Below, one piece after another: positions 59,698 through 64,000 of a stretch of 64,000 bases of DNA. The position numbers and the translations under genes are program-made. The notes under the pieces are model-generated. The model did not search any database. It worked only from the letters and a program-made list of their open reading frames with translations, and was not told where the DNA came from. This stretch comes from Mesaphorura yosii. Lineage: Eukaryota > Arthropoda > Collembola > Poduromorpha > Tullbergiidae. The stretch covers positions 1-64,000 of the forward strand of contig WIXG01000004.1 of assembly GCA_009869945.1 (NCBI GenBank), in the 5' to 3' direction. How positions within the stretch are numbered: the stretch's first letter is position 1; each line of letters opens with the position of its first letter.

Positions 59698-61501
59698 ATG
59701 AGTTCGTCTGTTACAGAAAGTGAATCAAGGGAAAAAACGCGTCATAGTTCACAAAACGGAAGTGGAACTGGAACTGGAACAGTCATGGAATCTTGTGCTT
59801 CCAACAATGGTCCCATCATATTGAGTCCAACGTCACCAGACCCTGATAACGCCTCGTCACATGGACACATAGATGGGACACAAGGAGAGCGTATAAAGCG
59901 ATCGAGGAAGTCGGATGGCTCCATTAATCACGCACACTGTCATTCTGACCCCGGCATCAAAACCGCATTGGGTATTAACAAAAGCAGTGATGATACTGAG
60001 AACGGCATGAGTGACCTGGAATTGGAGGCATATCATTTTCATAAAATTGTGGCCACCTTCAAATTGTACAAGTAATCCAATCGTTTAATGGGCGAATAGG
60101 TACTCGATTTCGTTTCCATCAATAAGCGTTACTGTTTGCAGGAAATTGTCACTGGACAAATTGAGGCGCACTGAACAATACGTCAAGTCGTTACCTTCCA
60201 GGCATCAAGAATTCCTTCAAGAATATGTAAATCACCAGAAGTCATTGCGTGGGTGTATAGAAGTTAATCAAAACTTATTCCAGCTATTTGTGCATGAACA
60301 ATCGTCGTTGTTTGAAAACCAAGATGAATTTTACCCAAGCGGAAGGGTAAGTCAATCAGCCAGCAAGGTTTTCTTGTCGGAGATGGCATAGAAAGCTATA
60401 TATGACTTTTATTCTAATACCAGTGCATGCGCCCAGTTGAGCAGCAAATTACTTCGTTGGATTTCGAAAGATTGCAGGCGATCTTAAAGCACATTGTAAG
60501 AGACTGGTCAGACGCAGGGGAGAAAGAAAGATCCTCCTGTTATGAGTTAATTTTATCTGAAATCCAAGTTCAGTTTCCAGATAACCGGTAAGGGAAGGAA
60601 TGGCAGCACTTACTTTTGCTTGAGAATTCACATGAGTTAATCTTCCCTTTCAGAGAAAAGACTCGGATATTAGTACCTGGAGCTGGTTTAGGGAGACTTG
60701 CGTACGAAATTGTACGATTGGGGTATGAAACACAGGGAAATGAATTCAGCTTGTTGATGCTGTTCGCGTCGAATTTTATATTAAACAAGTTAGTGCAAAA
60801 TACGTTCGTATTTCCATTTCCACTATGATTTGGCAAGTAGACGCTTTTAAAATGCAACTGCATCATCAACATTGCTGTTTTAGATGCAATGGCAAAAATT
60901 TATACAAGTGTTATCCCTGGATACATCAGAGTACAAATGTGTTGCACCACGAAGATCAGCTGAAAGAGGTTATGTTCCCTGACGTAAACCCAACGAGTTT
61001 ATGCAGTCCAAACGCAAAGTTCAGCATGACGGCAGGCGACTTCTCGGATGTGTATGCAAAACCTGACCAAGTTGAAACCTGGGATTGCATTGTCACCTGC
61101 TTCTTCGTTGACTGTGCACACAATATTGTTGAATTTCTGGATCTAATTTACAACTGTTTAAGAGAAAACGGAGTGTGGATTAACCTCGGGCCTTTGTTGT
61201 ACCACTATTCGGACATACCCAACGAAAATTCTATTGAGCCGTCCTATGATTTTGTAATCAGCATCGCCAAGAAGATTGGATTTACTGTTTTGGTAAGGTT
61301 TAAACCTCTTGTATTTTGAGCCCTTTTCCCCTTTTGAATTGTTAATATTTAAGATATTTTCGATTACAGAAAGAAGTCAAGGATTTGCCGACATATTACA
61401 CGGAAAATAGCAGATCGATGTTAAACTACTCGTATAAAAGCGTTTTCGTAGTATGTAAGAAAATCCAAACCGCTGCAAATGGTGAACACGACGTTTTATG
61501 A
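59698..61501 (+). CDS. CARNMT1: Carnosine N-methyltransferase (CARNMT1, N2227 family), 472 aa, six exons
   Basis: A SAM-dependent enzyme that methylates a histidine-imidazole nitrogen, turning carnosine into anserine in vertebrates. In other animals the substrate is less clear. Exons: 59698-60071, 60142-60346, 60424-60587, 60654-60788, 60884-61292 and 61370-61501; all phases fit. The first ~110 residues are Ser/Gly/Thr-rich and disordered. Family blocks then follow: [30 protein letters not shown], the SAM-binding loop [20 protein letters not shown] (about 250-270), [54 protein letters not shown] and [15 protein letters not shown]. The Asp in FFVDCAHN and the His in GPLLYH correspond to substrate-site residues known from the human enzyme. 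Length exceeds the human protein (about 409) mainly through the N-terminus. Confidence 0.93.
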
Positions 61502-61541
61502 TTTTAACACTCTTCTAAGACCGAATTTTGGATTTTATGGA

Positions 61542-61547
61542 AATAAA
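61542..61547 (+). terminator. Poly(A) signal AATAAA of CARNMT1
   Basis: AATAAA lies 41 bases after the CARNMT1 stop codon. Confidence 0.5.
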
Positions 61548-62192
61548 AATGCGACCTTGAATCGATTTCTCTTTGTGCAGAGTGGTTTCTTTTATTTAGC
61601 ACAAATTGGTGGGGACATTTTTCTACAAAAGACAGACCAAATAAGGCAGTTGTTCATCCATTTTAAAGTGTAAAGCATAGCTAAATCCTGGCCATGAAAA
61701 CTGAAAAAAACGAGTTTCCAACTCCGAGGTTCAAGTTCATGGGACGCTGCGAGTTAGCAGAGCTTACAACGACTAAACAAGAAACAAACGCAGGGCATGT
61801 ATTACTTAGCTACAAAATACGGTTCATCCACAATATTGATAATAGGTTTAACTTTAACTAGCGTTAATCATTGAACTAATACAGCTATTAAATACATAGT
61901 ACTCATGCCCAGCTTATAAATTGTGCCAAATATTACATTTTACATGTTACTAGCTTTGACATTCACTAGCGCGCTTAAAAATACTTAGCGAGAATATAAA
62001 CATACTTCTATGGATTTATCAGCGTAGAGGAGAGTTGGAATCGTTCAATCAATTAACCAGAAGTGTGGAAGTGGAGCGAAGCCGGGCTTAGAGATAATTT
62101 TCTTTTGTAAAAACTTTAGGTTTCCATTGCAAGATTGAGATGAGTGCTGCTGGATATCTCGATTGGGGAGCTTGACTGCTAGACATTGTTTC
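61548..62192. other. Convergent intergenic gap between CARNMT1 and the FSTL gene
   Basis: An AT-rich stretch without a supported gene. It should contain the 3' UTR of the FSTL-like gene, but no clear AATAAA was found on the minus strand. Confidence 0.45.
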
Positions 62193-64000
62193 TTATAGCC
62201 AAACGATCAAGCTGGGCTTCGGAATTCCTCCTATCTGACAGTTGACAGTGTGACTTCTCCCGTTCACAATAAAGACGGCATCTGATGACGGGGTGACTAA
62301 GTAATTACTGAAAAGATGACTAGATGATGATGATGATATGGGGCGCTGATCACTTCGCCAAACACTACTCGTCTGAAGTGCCCCACCAACTCCTGACACC
62401 ATTTCAACTTTGCCTGTGGAATAAGTTGGAATACTTTTATGAGAAAGCGACGAATAAATACAGAAATGGATGCATTTTGCACTGATTTCTTTTTGCACTT
62501 ACCACTCTCTAGATTTAGAAACAAAACTTCGTCCTTATCTGCACAGCTTGCGTACAGATCGTACGTGTGCAGACGCTGCGACGGGAAAAACGATATATCG
62601 CTGATATTCAGTGATGTCTTCACATCGAAAACAAACTCAAGTCCATTTTCTACAAAAACAATATACCATTGATTAATTCCCATTGGGATGGGCAGCAAAA
62701 ACAATGCATTTAATGAAATGAAAATAACCTTTAACGAACTGCAGCATCAAAGTTGTGCCGTCGGAATTGTGAGTAATTGTGATGAGTTTCCGGCTATCTG
62801 GGCTCAAATAAGGTCGTCCGAAACGATCTCCTTTGAAATAGACCACGGCGTCCGTGAGAGCATCGAGCACAAGTTGCCCGGTCGGTCGTTTTGTGACCGG
62901 CTCAAAGCATTCGACAATGATCATGCCGTCTGCAAATAAACAAAAGGATGAGGACGATGTCAGACATTGTTATTCTCCCGGAGGACAAGATCTGCATCTG
63001 CATTGATTGGTCGTGTGACTTGTACTCACATAAAGCTGAGAACTCCACATGGTGCGGGAAGCAATTGTACGGAGTGAGATCGATCGACTTGGTGTAGCGA
63101 ATTCCAATAAGATCCATTTTGTACAAGCCTGAAATAAAACAAAACAAAACTTCAAAACTTCACTCCAGTGTGCAATGTCCTTTCAGTCTTCAGTCTTCAG
63201 TCTTCATTTCTTGTTTTAAAGTTAACGTATTCGGTGAATTTCTAAGTTATTAATTAATTTATAATTATTAATATTATTATTTAATACATTAATTTATTCG
63301 ATGAAGCTCCGAGATATCCAAACATTCAACCTGTGTTTCGTGAATTGGGTGCAAAGGTATTGTAATAACTAAATTTTGTTCATTAATTCTAAAAGCTAAA
63401 CTTCCATATAGTAGTTCAAATCGTCAAATAAAGGGTCATCCACTTAACGACTAAAATGTTTGATTACCTCGAGCATTTTTGTGCGACACGTATGCGAATC
63501 TAAACTGTGAACTTGACTTGAGATCCGGCGGTAGGAAAATACTTTCTACAAGATCGAAGTGGCTGTCAATGGGTTCTGGATGTACGGTGTGGTGCTTCTT
63601 CTTCTCATTCGCGTCGCGAATGACTTGAAGTGTTTTTTGTGCACCGCTTTCATCCTTCCGCCAGCAACGAACCCACACTTGATCCAGATGCGGAACATAG
63701 TTGAGCTCCACTGGGAAACGGTCAGTGGAGACAACGTCCACTACCACCATTTGTGTAATTGAGATTACAAGAATGCGGTCCAATTTTGGTTGCGAGACAT
63801 AGACATAAGTAGACGCAACTGGAATCGCGCTGCCCCACTCACAAACTTGCCCATGTTCACCGCATACGTACTCCTACAGTAATGAAAGTTATAACTTTAG
63901 CGATCATATTGGAACAGTTAAGTCGTGCATGCGCGACTGTTACCTGTGTTCCAGGAATGATGTCCGTTGCACTGATCTGGTGCTGAATTCTGCAGTTGTC
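62193..64000 (-). CDS. FSTL5: Follistatin-related protein 4/5-like, C-terminal 376 aa (partial)
   Basis: Secreted glycoprotein family with a follistatin domain, EF-hands, two Ig domains and a long C-terminal domain that looks like a beta-propeller. Only the C-terminal domain is in the window, and the 5' part lies beyond position 64000. Exons: 64000-63944, 63873-63468, 63128-63030, 62929-62729, 62649-62503 and 62413-62193; all phases match. Identity rests on blocks along the whole region: NCRIQHQISATDIIPGTQEY with CEWGSAI at the domain start, HLDQVWVRCW, VESIFLPPDLKSSSQFRFAY, LYKMDLIGIRY, TGQLVLDALTDAV, YLSPDSRKLITI, LNISDISFFPSQ, DKDEVLFLNLESGKVEM and the ending LVTPSSDAVFIVNGR with IVWL-stop. 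A Ser-rich insert (ISSSSSSH) sits near the end. FSTL4 and FSTL5 are vertebrate paralogues, so the symbol stands for the pair. Confidence 0.9.

Noticed and set aside
63182-63202. Short tandem repeat ttcagtc, three copies
   Set aside because: Too short and common to be a feature; it lies in an intron of the FSTL-like gene.
1-64000. CRISPR arrays, rRNA, full tRNAs, known microRNAs
   Set aside because: Looked for by eye on both strands. No regular repeat-spacer pattern, rRNA core, complete cloverleaf or familiar animal microRNA sequence was found.

Overview
The window is nuclear DNA from an invertebrate, most likely an arthropod. Every recognisable protein gene is split by short GT-AG introns of about 48-135 bases. 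The gene set is animal: an inward-rectifier potassium channel, a capricious/tartan-like leucine-rich-repeat (LRR) receptor, follistatin-like 4/5, SPOP-like, ANAPC11, COX18 and carnosine N-methyltransferase. The capricious/tartan-type protein and the intron style fit a hexapod or crustacean. A springtail-like genome is my guess, not something shown. There is no bacterial operon structure, CRISPR array, rRNA or convincing complete tRNA.

Layout. Positions 1-430 (minus) hold a small secreted-protein gene with a possible promoter upstream. Positions 542-18341 hold no recognised gene; the only standout is an unexplained 284-codon ORF at 11601-12455. Positions 18479-20474 (minus) are a complete seven-exon Kir channel, 482 aa. 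Positions 20475-36848 are mostly empty, with a hAT-like MITE at 34916-35161, two weak coding candidates and tRNA-like Pol III box relics. Positions 36889-39759 (minus) are a single-exon capricious/tartan-like LRR receptor, flanked on both sides by long gene-poor stretches.

From 47 kb to the end the window is gene-dense. In order it has an F-box protein (47071-49005, +), an unrecognised gene with an acidic tail (50731-52426, -), COX18 (52987-54476, -), a possible 46-aa microprotein (54673-54960, -), a MATH-BTB SPOP-like CUL3 adaptor (56542-58221, +), ANAPC11 (58562-59144, -), carnosine N-methyltransferase (59698-61501, +), and the C-terminal 376 residues of an FSTL4/5-like secreted protein (62193-64000, -) that runs off the right edge.

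The right-hand genes do not form a pathway. Three of them, however, are specificity or catalytic subunits of different ubiquitin ligases (SCF-type F-box, CUL3-type MATH-BTB, APC/C RING). ANAPC11 and CARNMT1 start head-to-head across about 550 bases, which suggests a shared promoter region. Exon models were built by hand from splice sites, phase and family similarity. All family names rest on recognition by eye, with no database search.
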